A program made the position numbers and the translations under genes. From Brevundimonas sp. M20 (GTDB taxonomy: Bacteria; Pseudomonadota; Alphaproteobacteria; Caulobacterales; Caulobacteraceae): 64,000 nt of DNA. The stretch spans positions 1,007,001 to 1,071,000 of the forward strand of contig NZ_CP041243.1 in NCBI RefSeq assembly GCF_006547065.1, in the 5' to 3' direction. Shown here in pieces: positions 55,876 to 63,652 of this stretch. The first letter of the stretch is position 1. The number at the start of each line of letters is the position of its first letter. Below the pieces are notes generated by a model. The model was given only the letters and a program-made list of their open reading frames with translations, did no database searches and was not told the origin of the DNA.

Positions 55876-55902
55876 AAGGGCCCGGCGATCAGCCGGGCCC
55901 TT
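55876..55902 (-). terminator. Terminator after the hydrophilic stress protein gene
   Basis: Perfect 11-bp stem AAGGGCCCGGC / GCCGGGCCCTT with a 5-nt loop, followed on the minus strand by TTCGTT. It lies 22 nt beyond the gene's stop. Confidence 0.85.
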
Positions 55903-55924
55903 CGTCGAACGCTGGACGCGTCCC

Positions 55925-56641
55925 CTAGCGGTTTTTGATCTTGGATGCGTCGCCGGTTCCGCCCTCGGAAATGTCACCGACGATGGGATTTTCCGCCTGA
56001 ACTTTCGGACGGCTGCTGCGCCAGTTGTCGAAATCGGCGGAGAATTTCTCGCGCCGTTCGGAGCGCCAGTCGTGATAGTCGCGGTCGAAGTTCGACATCT
56101 GCTGCTCGCGCCAATGCAGGTAGTCGGGCTCGAAATCATGGTTTGACCGGTCCGCGCGCGCCTCGCCCTTAAAGCCGGGGCCGGAGCCCTCCCAGATTTG
56201 CGCGCCGGGGGCGTAGCCGTGATCGGGCCGCGTCGAGCGAGCGTAGTCAGGGCGTCCATGGTCCGGGCGGTCATACTGCGATCGGGTGAAGGTCTCGCCG
56301 CGATAGTCCGGCGACGATGAGGCGCCGTGGTCGCGATCACCGCGACCGTAGCGCCCGTCGGAATAGCCGCCCTGATCGTAGCCGTAGTTCCGGATTGAGG
56401 CCCGCGACGGATTGGGGTCGCGGTCGTGGCGGCCGCGATCATGGTCGCCCTGACCGTAAGAACTCCGGTCGTACTCATCCCGATCATACTGGCCTTGGCC
56501 GCGCCAGGCCTCGGCCGTGCGCCCGCCATCGCCTTCGGACCAACTGCGGCCCTCGTCGTAACGCCGGTCACGCGGTTCCCGGCCACGCTCCTCGTCGCGG
56601 CGGCCAAGGTCGTTCTGCGGTCGATATCGGGTGGGGTTCAT
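55925..56641 (-). CDS. Very hydrophilic Arg/Asp/Tyr-rich protein
   Basis: 238 aa, no membrane segment or signal peptide. Residues 1-150 are rich in Arg, Asp, Gly and Tyr with short repeats (DRDEYDRSSYGQGDHDRGRH type), probably disordered. The C-terminal part, with EPDYLHWREQQMSNFDRDY and HDWRSERREKFSADFDNWR, has a repeated Asp/Tyr-x3-Trp-Arg motif found in small stress-associated proteins of related bacteria. GAGGAG lies before the ATG. An EcfG-like promoter and adjoining inverted repeat precede it, suggesting a general-stress, desiccation or osmoprotection role. Confidence 0.7.
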   Translation of the reverse strand: MNPTRYRPQNDLGRRDEERGREPRDRRYDEGRSWSEGDGGRTAEAWRGQGQYDRDEYDRSSYGQGDHDRGRHDRDPNPSRASIRNYGYDQGGYSDGRYGRGDRDHGASSSPDYRGETFTRSQYDRPDHGRPDYARSTRPDHGYAPGAQIWEGSGPGFKGEARADRSNHDFEPDYLHWREQQMSNFDRDYHDWRSERREKFSADFDNWRSSRPKVQAENPIVGDISEGGTGDASKIKNR

Positions 56642-56643
56642 GG

Positions 56644-56672
56644 CTGAAGCTCCTCTCGTTGGGGAGCTTCAG
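56644..56672 (-). promoter_or_regulatory. Inverted repeat over the start region of the stress gene
   Basis: Arms CTGAAGCTCC and GGAGCTTCAG (10 bp, perfect) with a 9-nt loop. One arm includes the Shine-Dalgarno GGAG, and the other abuts the promoter's -10 element. If transcription starts at the predicted point the RNA would carry only part of the 5' arm, so a DNA-level role is equally possible. Confidence 0.5.
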
Positions 56673-56697
56673 AACCGGAGCGATTCCGGGCTGTTCC
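56673..56697 (-). promoter_or_regulatory. EcfG-like promoter
   Basis: Minus strand GGAAC (56697-56693), 16-nt spacer, GGTT (56676-56673), against consensus GGAAC-N16/17-CGTT; one mismatch at the weak first position of the -10. Confidence 0.6.
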
Positions 56698-56921
56698 AGC
56701 CGTTCACGGGGAGCTGACAGCCTTGGCCGTGAGGGCTCATCGGGCCCGGTCCCTCCGCCTGTTTGGGTAACGATGGTCTTGTGGCTACCGGGCAGGAGGG
56801 CGGTTCGCCGTCATGCCGGCGGCTGTACGTTTCCGGTTGAACCTTTGCCGCACCGCAACATTCCTGTTGCGCGAGCGTCACTTGTCGGGTCACGCTGCAT
56901 ATTCATTGCGGTGGGAGCGGC

Positions 56922-58346
56922 ATGGCCTTCGACGAAATGTCCGGTGGGGCGCCCGTTTACGGGGGGAAGGTCCGTGACAGCTATCGCGGACTGGCGAAGT
57001 GGCTGGCCGACGCGCCCGAAGGGCTGTTGCAGGCGCGGTCGCGTCAGGCGGAGCTGTTCTTCCGCCGGATGGGGGTCACCTTCGCCGTCTATGGCGACGC
57101 CGAGTCCAGCGAGCGGCTGATCCCATTCGACGTGGTGCCACGCATCATCGGCGCCGCTGAATGGGGCGGGCTGGAGAAGGGGCTGATCCAGCGCGTTTCG
57201 GCCATCAACGCCTTCCTCGCCGACGTCTACGGCAAGCAGGAATGTCTGAAGGCCGGCGTGGTCCCGGCGGAACTGATCCTGACCAATCCGCAGTATGCGC
57301 CCGAGATGCAGGGCCGCCGCCCGCCGCGCGACATCTGGGTGCAGATCGCGGGCGTCGATCTGGTGCGGACCGGCGAGGACGGCTTCTATGTGCTGGAGGA
57401 CAATTGCCGCACGCCGTCGGGGGTCTCCTACATGCTGGAGAACCGCGAGATGATGATGCGGTTGTTCCCGGACCTGTTCGCCGACTATCCGGTGCGGCCG
57501 GTCGAGACCTATGCGGACATGCTGCTGGCCAGCCTGCGGGCCTGCGCGCCGGAAGCGGCGGGAAGCGATCCGACGATCGTGGTGCTGACGCCCGGGCCGT
57601 TCAACTCGGCCTACTATGAGCACAGCTTCCTGGCGGACAAGCTGGGGGTGGAACTGGTCGAGGGGCGGGACCTGTTCGTCGACGACGGCAAGGTCTTCAT
57701 GCGCACGACCGAAGGTCGACAGCAGGTGGATGTGATCTACCGCCGTATCGACGACGCCTTCCTCGATCCGCTGACCTTCCGTCCGGACTCGGCGCTGGGC
57801 GTGCCGGGGCTGATGAACGCCTATGAGGAGGGCACGGTGACGCTGGCCAATGCGGTCGGCACCGGCGTGGCCGACGACAAGGCGGTCTATACCTACATGC
57901 CGGAGATCATCCGCTTCTTCACCGGCGAGGAGCCGATCCTGAACAATGTGCCGACCTGGCGCTGTCGGGAGCCGGACGCGCTGAAGCATGTGCTGGCCAA
58001 CCTCGGCGATCTGGTGGTCAAGGAGGTCGGCGGCTCGGGCGGCTACGGCATGCTGGTGGGCCCGGCCTCGACCAAGGCCGAGATCGAAAGCTTCCGGAAG
58101 AAGCTGATCAATGACCCCGACGACTTCATCGCCCAGCCGACGCTGGCCCTGTCGACGGCGCCGACGCTGGACAAGGGCGAACTGCACGGACGGCACGTCG
58201 ATCTGCGGCCCTTCGTGCTGTCGAGCCCCGACGGGGTGAAGGTGGCGCCCGGCGGCCTGACCCGCGTGGCGCTGAAGCCCGGCTCGCTGGTGGTGAACTC
58301 CAGCCAGGGCGGCGGAACCAAGGACACCTGGGTGCTGGACGTCTGA
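56922..58346 (+). CDS. Circularly permuted ATP-grasp protein (COG2308)
   Basis: 474 aa. AESSERLIPFDVVPRIIGAA, YVLEDNCRTPSGVSYMLENR and the ATP-binding block VVKEVGGSGGYGMLVGP are family hallmarks. It belongs to the peptide-ligase-like ATP-grasp superfamily, so it probably forms an amide bond from a carboxylate with ATP. GGGAGCGGC precedes the ATG. Its stop overlaps the alpha-E gene start by 1 nt. It is the first gene of the ATP-grasp/alpha-E/transglutaminase/Anbu cluster. Confidence 0.92.
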   Translation: MAFDEMSGGAPVYGGKVRDSYRGLAKWLADAPEGLLQARSRQAELFFRRMGVTFAVYGDAESSERLIPFDVVPRIIGAAEWGGLEKGLIQRVSAINAFLADVYGKQECLKAGVVPAELILTNPQYAPEMQGRRPPRDIWVQIAGVDLVRTGEDGFYVLEDNCRTPSGVSYMLENREMMMRLFPDLFADYPVRPVETYADMLLASLRACAPEAAGSDPTIVVLTPGPFNSAYYEHSFLADKLGVELVEGRDLFVDDGKVFMRTTEGRQQVDVIYRRIDDAFLDPLTFRPDSALGVPGLMNAYEEGTVTLANAVGTGVADDKAVYTYMPEIIRFFTGEEPILNNVPTWRCREPDALKHVLANLGDLVVKEVGGSGGYGMLVGPASTKAEIESFRKKLINDPDDFIAQPTLALSTAPTLDKGELHGRHVDLRPFVLSSPDGVKVAPGGLTRVALKPGSLVVNSSQGGGTKDTWVLDV

Positions 58347-59278
58347 TGCTTTCTCGTACCGCAGACAGCCTGTACTGGACGGGCCGCTATATTGAGCGGG
58401 CGGACTTCCTCGCCCGCATTCTGGAAGCCACGATCCGGTTGGCCGCCATCCCGACGCGGGGCGACGGGGACGCCGAGACGGTGTGGGCCAGCGCGCTGGC
58501 GTCGGCCGGGGCGCCCAAGGCGCTGGGCCGGGCGCCGACCGAGAAGTCGGTGCGGGAGTATCTGGCCTTCTCGCCGGACAACGCCTCATCCATCGCCGCC
58601 TGCATCACCCGGGCGCGGACCAACGCCCGCTCGGTGCGGACCGCGCTGACGGTGGAGCTGTGGGAGGCGATCAACGGCGCCTGGAACGGGCTGGCCGAAC
58701 AGGGGCAACCGACCCGACGCGACGACTTCGGCCACTTCCTCGAGTGGGTGAAGACCGTGACCCTGTCAGTCGAGGGCGCGGCCTCGCGGACCATGCTGCG
58801 CAACGACGGCTATTATTTCCTGCGGCTGGGGGCGGCCATCGAGCGGGCCGACAACACCGCCCGGCTGCTGGACGTGAAGTATCACCTGCTGCTGCCCGAG
58901 GGCGAACGGGTGGGCGGTCAGCTGGATTACTTCCAGTGGACGACCCTGCTGCGCGAGGTGTCGGCCCTGACGGCCTATCGCTGGGTCTATCGGGACAGTG
59001 TGAAGCCTTGGCTGGTGGCGGACCTGCTGGTGCTGAACCGGCAGATGCCGCGATCACTGGCCAGCTGTCAGGCGTCCATCGTGCGCTATCTGGAGAAGCT
59101 GGCCAACGATTACGGCCGACGCGGCCCCGCGCAGCGACTTGCGGCGGAGCGGATGCGGGCGTTTGACTCCTCCCGCATCGAAACCATCTTCCAGTCCGGT
59201 CTGCACGAATACATCCAGTCGTTCCTGAATGAGAACGGGCGACTGGGGCAGGCCATCCACGAACAGTATCTGAGCTGA
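58346..59278 (+). CDS. Alpha-E domain protein (COG2307)
   Basis: 310 aa, all-helical. MLSRTADSLYWTGRYIERAD at the N-terminus, FLRLGAAIERADNTARLLDV near the centre and RYLEKLANDYGRRGPAQRLA near the end are typical of the alpha-E domain, named for conserved Glu/Arg residues. The biochemical role is unknown; the gene is almost always beside the circularly permuted ATP-grasp and transglutaminase genes, implying a complex or a shared pathway. Confidence 0.92.
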   Translation: MLSRTADSLYWTGRYIERADFLARILEATIRLAAIPTRGDGDAETVWASALASAGAPKALGRAPTEKSVREYLAFSPDNASSIAACITRARTNARSVRTALTVELWEAINGAWNGLAEQGQPTRRDDFGHFLEWVKTVTLSVEGAASRTMLRNDGYYFLRLGAAIERADNTARLLDVKYHLLLPEGERVGGQLDYFQWTTLLREVSALTAYRWVYRDSVKPWLVADLLVLNRQMPRSLASCQASIVRYLEKLANDYGRRGPAQRLAAERMRAFDSSRIETIFQSGLHEYIQSFLNENGRLGQAIHEQYLS

Positions 59279-59281
59279 TCC

Positions 59282-60106
59282 ATGCGTATCGGGATCGATC
59301 ACACCACAACCTACGCCTATGACCGGGCGGCGCGGTTCATCGTGCAGAACCTGCGTCTGACGCCGCGCTCCAGCGAGGCGCAGACCGTGCGTCACTGGCA
59401 GGTGGAGACCGACGTGGACGCGCGTCTGCGCAAGTCCGAGGACGCCTTCGGCAACATCGTCCACGCCCTCTACACCGAGCAGCCGACGAAGACCCTGACC
59501 ATCCGGGTGACCGGGGAGGTGGTGACCAGTGACACGGCGGGGGTCATTCCGCCGGATCAGGAGCGTCTGTCGCCGCTGGTCTTTCTGCGGGACACCGACC
59601 TGACGAAGCGGGACAGGCTGATCTCGGTCTTCGCGTCGGAGTTTCAGGCCCATCCGCCGCTGGACCGGATGCATCGGCTGATGGCCGGGATACACGGGTC
59701 GGTGGCCTTCGAGGTGGGGGTGACGACGCCGACCCACACCGCCAGTGAGGTGCTGGCCCTCGGACGGGGGGTTTGTCAGGACCATGCCCACGTCTTCATC
59801 GCCTGCGCCCGGCACATGGGCGTGCCGGCCCGCTATGTCTCCGGCCATCTGGCGCGGCGGGACCGGGCTGATCAGGAGGCCGCCCACGCCTGGGCGGAGG
59901 CCTGGATCGAGGGCCTGGGCTGGGTCGGCTTCGATCCGGCCAACGGCATCTGTCCGACCGAGCGCTACGTCCGGATCGCGACGGGGCTCGATTACCTCGG
60001 CGCAGCGCCGGTGCGCGGGGCCACCTACGGCGGGGCCGGGGAGACGCTGGCGGTCAAGCTGATGGTGCGTGATGCGGACATGCAACAGGGTCAGCAACAG
60101 GCGTGA
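59282..60106 (+). CDS. Transglutaminase-like cysteine protease
   Basis: 274 aa. An N-terminal beta domain (YAYDRAARFIVQNLRLTPRS) is followed by the papain-like core with Cys about 165 (GRGVCQDHAHV), His about 202 (AAHAWAEAWI) and Asp about 218 (GFDPANG), a complete triad. It could cleave or cross-link amide bonds made by the ATP-grasp protein. No signal peptide, so probably cytoplasmic. 3 nt after the alpha-E stop. Confidence 0.92.
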   Translation: MRIGIDHTTTYAYDRAARFIVQNLRLTPRSSEAQTVRHWQVETDVDARLRKSEDAFGNIVHALYTEQPTKTLTIRVTGEVVTSDTAGVIPPDQERLSPLVFLRDTDLTKRDRLISVFASEFQAHPPLDRMHRLMAGIHGSVAFEVGVTTPTHTASEVLALGRGVCQDHAHVFIACARHMGVPARYVSGHLARRDRADQEAAHAWAEAWIEGLGWVGFDPANGICPTERYVRIATGLDYLGAAPVRGATYGGAGETLAVKLMVRDADMQQGQQQA

Positions 60107-60179
60107 ACGCAGGGTCGATGGTCGCGGGAATCTGTTACGGTTCGTCGAATTCTGACGTTCGCGGGATACGACACGTCCA

Positions 60180-60944
60180 ATGACTTACTGCGTAGGCCTG
60201 CTGGTCGATGAAGGGTTGGCGATGATCGCCGACACGCGGACCAATGCGGGCGTCGACAACATCTCGTCGTATCGAAAGCTGCACGTCGTCGACAGGCCGG
60301 GCGAGCGGGTGCTGGCCGTGGCGACGGCGGGCAATCTGTCAGTCACCCAGACGGCGCTGGCCATGGTGCGCGAGGGCGTCCATCTGAATGTCGGGGAGGA
60401 GCCGGAGACGCTGGAGACCGCGCCGACCCTGTTCCGCTGCGCCCAGCTGCTGGGTCATGCGCTGCGCAACGTCCGCCAGTCGATCGCCCCGGCGCTGGAG
60501 GCGGACAGTCTGAACACCTCGGCGACCATGCTGCTGGGCGGCCAGATCGCCGGCGGACCGATGCAGCTGTATCTCATCTACAGCCAGGGCAATTTCATCG
60601 AGTGCGGGGCGGACACGCCGTTCCTGCAGATCGGCGAGGCCAAGTATGGCAAGCCCATTCTGGTCAGCGGGCTGCGCGGCAGCACGCCGTTGGCGGAGGC
60701 GGTGAAGCTGGGGCTGATCTCGTTCTCGACCACCATGCGCTGCAATGTCGGGGTGGGAGCGCCGTTCGACATGCTGACCCTGCGCCGCGACATGATCAGC
60801 GGCGACGTGCGGCGGATCGAGGCGGACGATCCCTATTTCACCGACCTGCACGACCGCTGGACCCGCGCGCAGGCGCAGGCCCGCGCCGCCATGCCGGAAC
60901 CGCCGTGGATGCCGAACAGCCAGGGGATGGCGGCCTTCGGTTGA
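60180..60944 (+). CDS. Anbu, ancestral-type proteasome beta subunit homologue
   Basis: 254 aa, no propeptide: Met is followed at once by Thr (MTYCVGLLVDEGLAMIADTR), so removal of Met exposes the catalytic Thr1. Asp18 (ADTR) and Lys33 (SSYRKL) match the Thr/Asp/Lys site. TAGNLSVTQTALAMVRE and SATMLLGGQIAGGPMQLYLI are Anbu-specific. The assembly is reported to be a ring or helical stack with unclear substrates. It is 73 nt after the transglutaminase gene and probably the fourth member of the same unit. Confidence 0.92.
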   Translation: MTYCVGLLVDEGLAMIADTRTNAGVDNISSYRKLHVVDRPGERVLAVATAGNLSVTQTALAMVREGVHLNVGEEPETLETAPTLFRCAQLLGHALRNVRQSIAPALEADSLNTSATMLLGGQIAGGPMQLYLIYSQGNFIECGADTPFLQIGEAKYGKPILVSGLRGSTPLAEAVKLGLISFSTTMRCNVGVGAPFDMLTLRRDMISGDVRRIEADDPYFTDLHDRWTRAQAQARAAMPEPPWMPNSQGMAAFG

Positions 60945-61018
60945 GATCCCTTTCGCTGACCTGGCGTTGACGTGGCGGCGCCTTGCGGGGCGTTGAAGCG
61001 TCGGCCTAGCGTGTCGGC

Positions 61019-61471
61019 ATGCCTGCTTTCGACACCCCTTCGACGCCCGCCAATTTCGCCTTCTTCGAGCCCCTGCGCGTGCGCTGGGCCGAGGTGGACA
61101 TGCAGGGCGTGGTCTTCAATCCGAACTATCTGGTCTACGCCGACGTGGCGATGAGCGAATACATGCGCGCCATCGGCTTCTCCGGGGTGGACGGGCTGGC
61201 GAAGCTGGGCATCGATATGTTCGCGGCGGGCGCGTCGGTGGATTTCCGGGCCTCGGCGCGGTTCGACGACGAGCTGCGGCTGGGCGCGCGGGTCGAGCGG
61301 TTCGGGCGGACATCATTCCAGCCGCGGGTCGCGGTGTTCCGGGGCGATGAACTGCTGGCGGATGTCGGCCTGACCTATGTGTGCGTGGCCCCGGACGAGC
61401 CGCGCCGGACCGTGCCGGTGCCGGACGCCTTCATCGCCGCGTGCAAGATGATGGATGATCAGGCAGCCTGA
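61019..61471 (+). CDS. YbgC/4HBT-family acyl-CoA thioesterase
   Basis: 150 aa single hot-dog protein. LRVRWAEVDMQGVVFNPNYL is the active-site segment with the catalytic Asp (VDMQG). RFGRTSFQPRVAVFRGDELL and VGLTYVCVAPDEPRRTVPVP complete the fold. It probably hydrolyses small or hydroxy-acyl CoA esters. It stands 37 nt upstream of the GH47 gene; no functional link is evident. Confidence 0.88.
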   Translation: MPAFDTPSTPANFAFFEPLRVRWAEVDMQGVVFNPNYLVYADVAMSEYMRAIGFSGVDGLAKLGIDMFAAGASVDFRASARFDDELRLGARVERFGRTSFQPRVAVFRGDELLADVGLTYVCVAPDEPRRTVPVPDAFIAACKMMDDQAA

Positions 61472-61508
61472 GCCGTTGCAGGCGCCGCAGGCCGCGATAG
61501 GGTGAGCC

Positions 61509-62930
61509 ATGATCCAGAACCGACTGACTCGCCGCCACGCCCTCGCGCTTTCGGGCGGTCTCGCCGCTCTCGGCCTTTCGGGCCTGCCCGCGCAAGCCGC
61601 GCCGTCGTTGCGGAGCGAGGCCCTGTCCGGGGAAGACTGGGCGGCCCTCGGCGCCGATGTGAAGGCCGAGTTCAAATGGGCGTGGGACCACTATGTCGCC
61701 AAGGCCTGGGGCAAGGACGAGATCAATCCGGTCTCCGGCACCGCGCGCTCGTTCTTCATCGAGGGCCATGATCTGGGCCTGTCGCTGATCGAGGCGCTGG
61801 ACACCCTGTGGATCATGGAGCTGGACGAGGAGTTCCAGGCGGGGCTGGACTGGGTGAAGTCCAGCCTGTCGTTCGACATCGACGCCTATTCTCAGGTGTT
61901 CGAGACCAATATCCGTCTGGTCGGCGGTCTGGTGTCGGCGCATCTGGCGTGCGGCGATCCGGTGCTGCTGGAGAAGGCGAAGGATCTGGCCGACCGGCTG
62001 ATGAAGGCGTTCGACGCCTCGCCGCACGGCCTGCCGTACCGCTATGTGAACCTGAAGACGGGGGCTGTGCGCGATCCGGAGACCAATCTGGCCGAGATCG
62101 GCACCTATGCGACCGAGTTCGGGGTTCTGGGCCAGTTGACCGGCGACGACCGCTACTATGCGGCGGCCAAGCGGGCGATGAAGCACGCGCTGGACATGCG
62201 GTCGGACAAGGGGCTGATGGCCGCCAACATCCACGCGGAGACGGGGCTGTTCACCAGCCGCAACGCCTCGATCGACGTCTATGCGGACAGCTTCTACGAA
62301 TATCTGTGGGACAGCTGGGAGCTGTTCGGCGACACGGACATGAAGCGCTGGGCCGAGGAGTGCATGGGCGCGATGGTGGCCCATCAGGGCAAGCGCTTCG
62401 ACGGCCGCCTGTGGTTCCCCATGGTCGACTATGAGACCGCCGAGACGACCGCGTATTCGCAGACGGTGCTGGGCGCCTATCTGGCGGGGCTGCTGGGACA
62501 GGTGGGGCTGAAGACGGCGGGTGACGACTTCCTGGCGACCTATACGGAGATGCAGGAGCAGTACGTCATCATCCCGGAATCGACCGACGTGCGGACCCGC
62601 ACCCCGCGCGGCAAGGGCACCGGCCTGCGCCCCGAGTTCGCCGACGCCTGCCTGAACCTGTGGCTGGGCGACCGGGACGAGCGCTATCGCGTCCTGACGG
62701 CGCTCCACTATCAGCACATGAAGGCGACCTCGAAGGCGGCCTTCGGCTACACCTCGCTGGCCGACATCACGACCCGGCCGATGGCGCAGGGCGACAACTG
62801 CCCCGGCTACTGGTGGTCGGAGCAGATGAAGTACTACTTCATCATGTTCGCCGAGCCGAAGCGGATCGACCTGGACCGGCTGCAGTTGAGCACGGAGGCG
62901 TGCGTGCTGAGGGGGTTTGTGCGGGGGTGA
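61509..62930 (+). CDS. GH47 alpha-mannosidase
   Basis: 473 aa with a Tat-type signal (LTRRHALALSGGLAALGLSG). The (alpha/alpha)7-barrel family 47 is shown by EFKWAWDHYVAKAWGKDEIN, LSLIEALDTLWIMELDEEF, FETNIRLVGGLVSAHLACGD, DSFYEYLWDSWELFGD and LRPEFADACLNLW. Members hydrolyse alpha-1,2-linked mannose. The family is common in eukaryotes and uncommon in bacteria, with Caulobacter examples. With the GH92 gene 720 nt away it suggests use of N-glycan or yeast-type mannan. Confidence 0.9.
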   Translation: MIQNRLTRRHALALSGGLAALGLSGLPAQAAPSLRSEALSGEDWAALGADVKAEFKWAWDHYVAKAWGKDEINPVSGTARSFFIEGHDLGLSLIEALDTLWIMELDEEFQAGLDWVKSSLSFDIDAYSQVFETNIRLVGGLVSAHLACGDPVLLEKAKDLADRLMKAFDASPHGLPYRYVNLKTGAVRDPETNLAEIGTYATEFGVLGQLTGDDRYYAAAKRAMKHALDMRSDKGLMAANIHAETGLFTSRNASIDVYADSFYEYLWDSWELFGDTDMKRWAEECMGAMVAHQGKRFDGRLWFPMVDYETAETTAYSQTVLGAYLAGLLGQVGLKTAGDDFLATYTEMQEQYVIIPESTDVRTRTPRGKGTGLRPEFADACLNLWLGDRDERYRVLTALHYQHMKATSKAAFGYTSLADITTRPMAQGDNCPGYWWSEQMKYYFIMFAEPKRIDLDRLQLSTEACVLRGFVRG

Positions 62931-62955
62931 GGAGCCGCGCGTCTCGTCCGGCTCG

Positions 62956-63261
62956 TCAGGCGGGGTCCAGCGCCCTGTCAACTGCTCCCGGGTCATTTTC
63001 GATCACGGCCAGGAGGACGCGGGCTGCGGGGTCGGGTTTACGACGGTCCTGTTCCCAGCCCTCCACGGTTCGAGCCGGAATGCCGAACCGGGCCTCAAAT
63101 TCCTTGGGGCTCTTCGCAACGGACTTGCGGATGGCTTTGATCCGTTCGGGTGACATGGGGTCGATATGACGTGACGCCAGCGTGACCTCGCCCTTGCGGT
63201 GGGCGATGGCTTCCCGGAGAGCAGCCTCGATCTCCAGACCTGTAGCGGTGCGCTTGGTCAC
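62956..63261 (-). CDS. HTH-domain antitoxin
   Basis: 101 aa. The C-terminal helix-turn-helix EFEARFGIPARTVEGWEQDR (Xre type) follows the SPERIKAIRKSVAKSPKE segment; the N-terminal half (EIEAALREAIAHRKGEV) likely binds the toxin. Its ATG overlaps the toxin stop by 4 nt. In this order (toxin first) it matches HigBA-like modules. It probably represses its own promoter through the palindrome at 63630-63644. Confidence 0.85.
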   Translation of the reverse strand: MTKRTATGLEIEAALREAIAHRKGEVTLASRHIDPMSPERIKAIRKSVAKSPKEFEARFGIPARTVEGWEQDRRKPDPAARVLLAVIENDPGAVDRALDPA

Positions 63262-63587
63262 TTGAGCAACTCCTTGATCAGAGCCTTGAACATCTTGAGC
63301 TCGTCGGCCGACAAGTCGTCCTTGTCGACTTTGGGGTAGGCGGTCAGCAGATAGGCCTGATCTTCGCCTATCAGCACATAGTAGATCGTTCTGCCGCCGC
63401 CGCTCTTTCCAGCCGCGCCGTAGGCAAAGCGCATTTTTCGAAGACCGCCTGAGCCCTTGATGAGGTCGCCAGTCTCCGGATTAGCGGCGATCATGGGCTC
63501 GATGGCATCCAGATCGGCCTGTGAAGCCCCGAGCTTCGCCAGCCGTTTCAGCCCCTTCTCGTAACTTTTGGTTCGAAAGAAATCCAT
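63258..63587 (-). CDS. RelE/HigB-type toxin
   Basis: 109 aa from ATG 63587 (a TTG at 63593 adds two residues). RTKSYEKGLKRLAKLGAS, LIKGSGGLRKMRFAYGAAGK and GRTIYYVLIGEDQAYLLTAY are RelE-superfamily features, including the basic residues of an mRNA interferase. Predicted to cut mRNA at the ribosome when the antitoxin is lost. A TATATT -10-like element lies 6 nt upstream of the ATG, so the transcript may be leaderless. Confidence 0.85.
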   Translation of the reverse strand: MDFFRTKSYEKGLKRLAKLGASQADLDAIEPMIAANPETGDLIKGSGGLRKMRFAYGAAGKSGGGRTIYYVLIGEDQAYLLTAYPKVDKDDLSADELKMFKALIKELLK

Positions 63588-63629
63588 GATCAATATACGC
63601 CCTTGACGTATTTGGGATCAATCATTTTG

Positions 63630-63644
63630 TGCGTCATTGACGCA
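63630..63644 (-). promoter_or_regulatory. Toxin-antitoxin operator palindrome
   Basis: TGCGTCA-T-TGACGCA is a perfect 7-bp inverted repeat just upstream of TTGATC-N18-TATATT (63621-63594, minus strand). It is the probable binding site of the HTH antitoxin. A second, weaker ATACG/CGTAT pair lies in the spacer. Confidence 0.6.
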
Positions 63645-63652
63645 TTTTGTCC

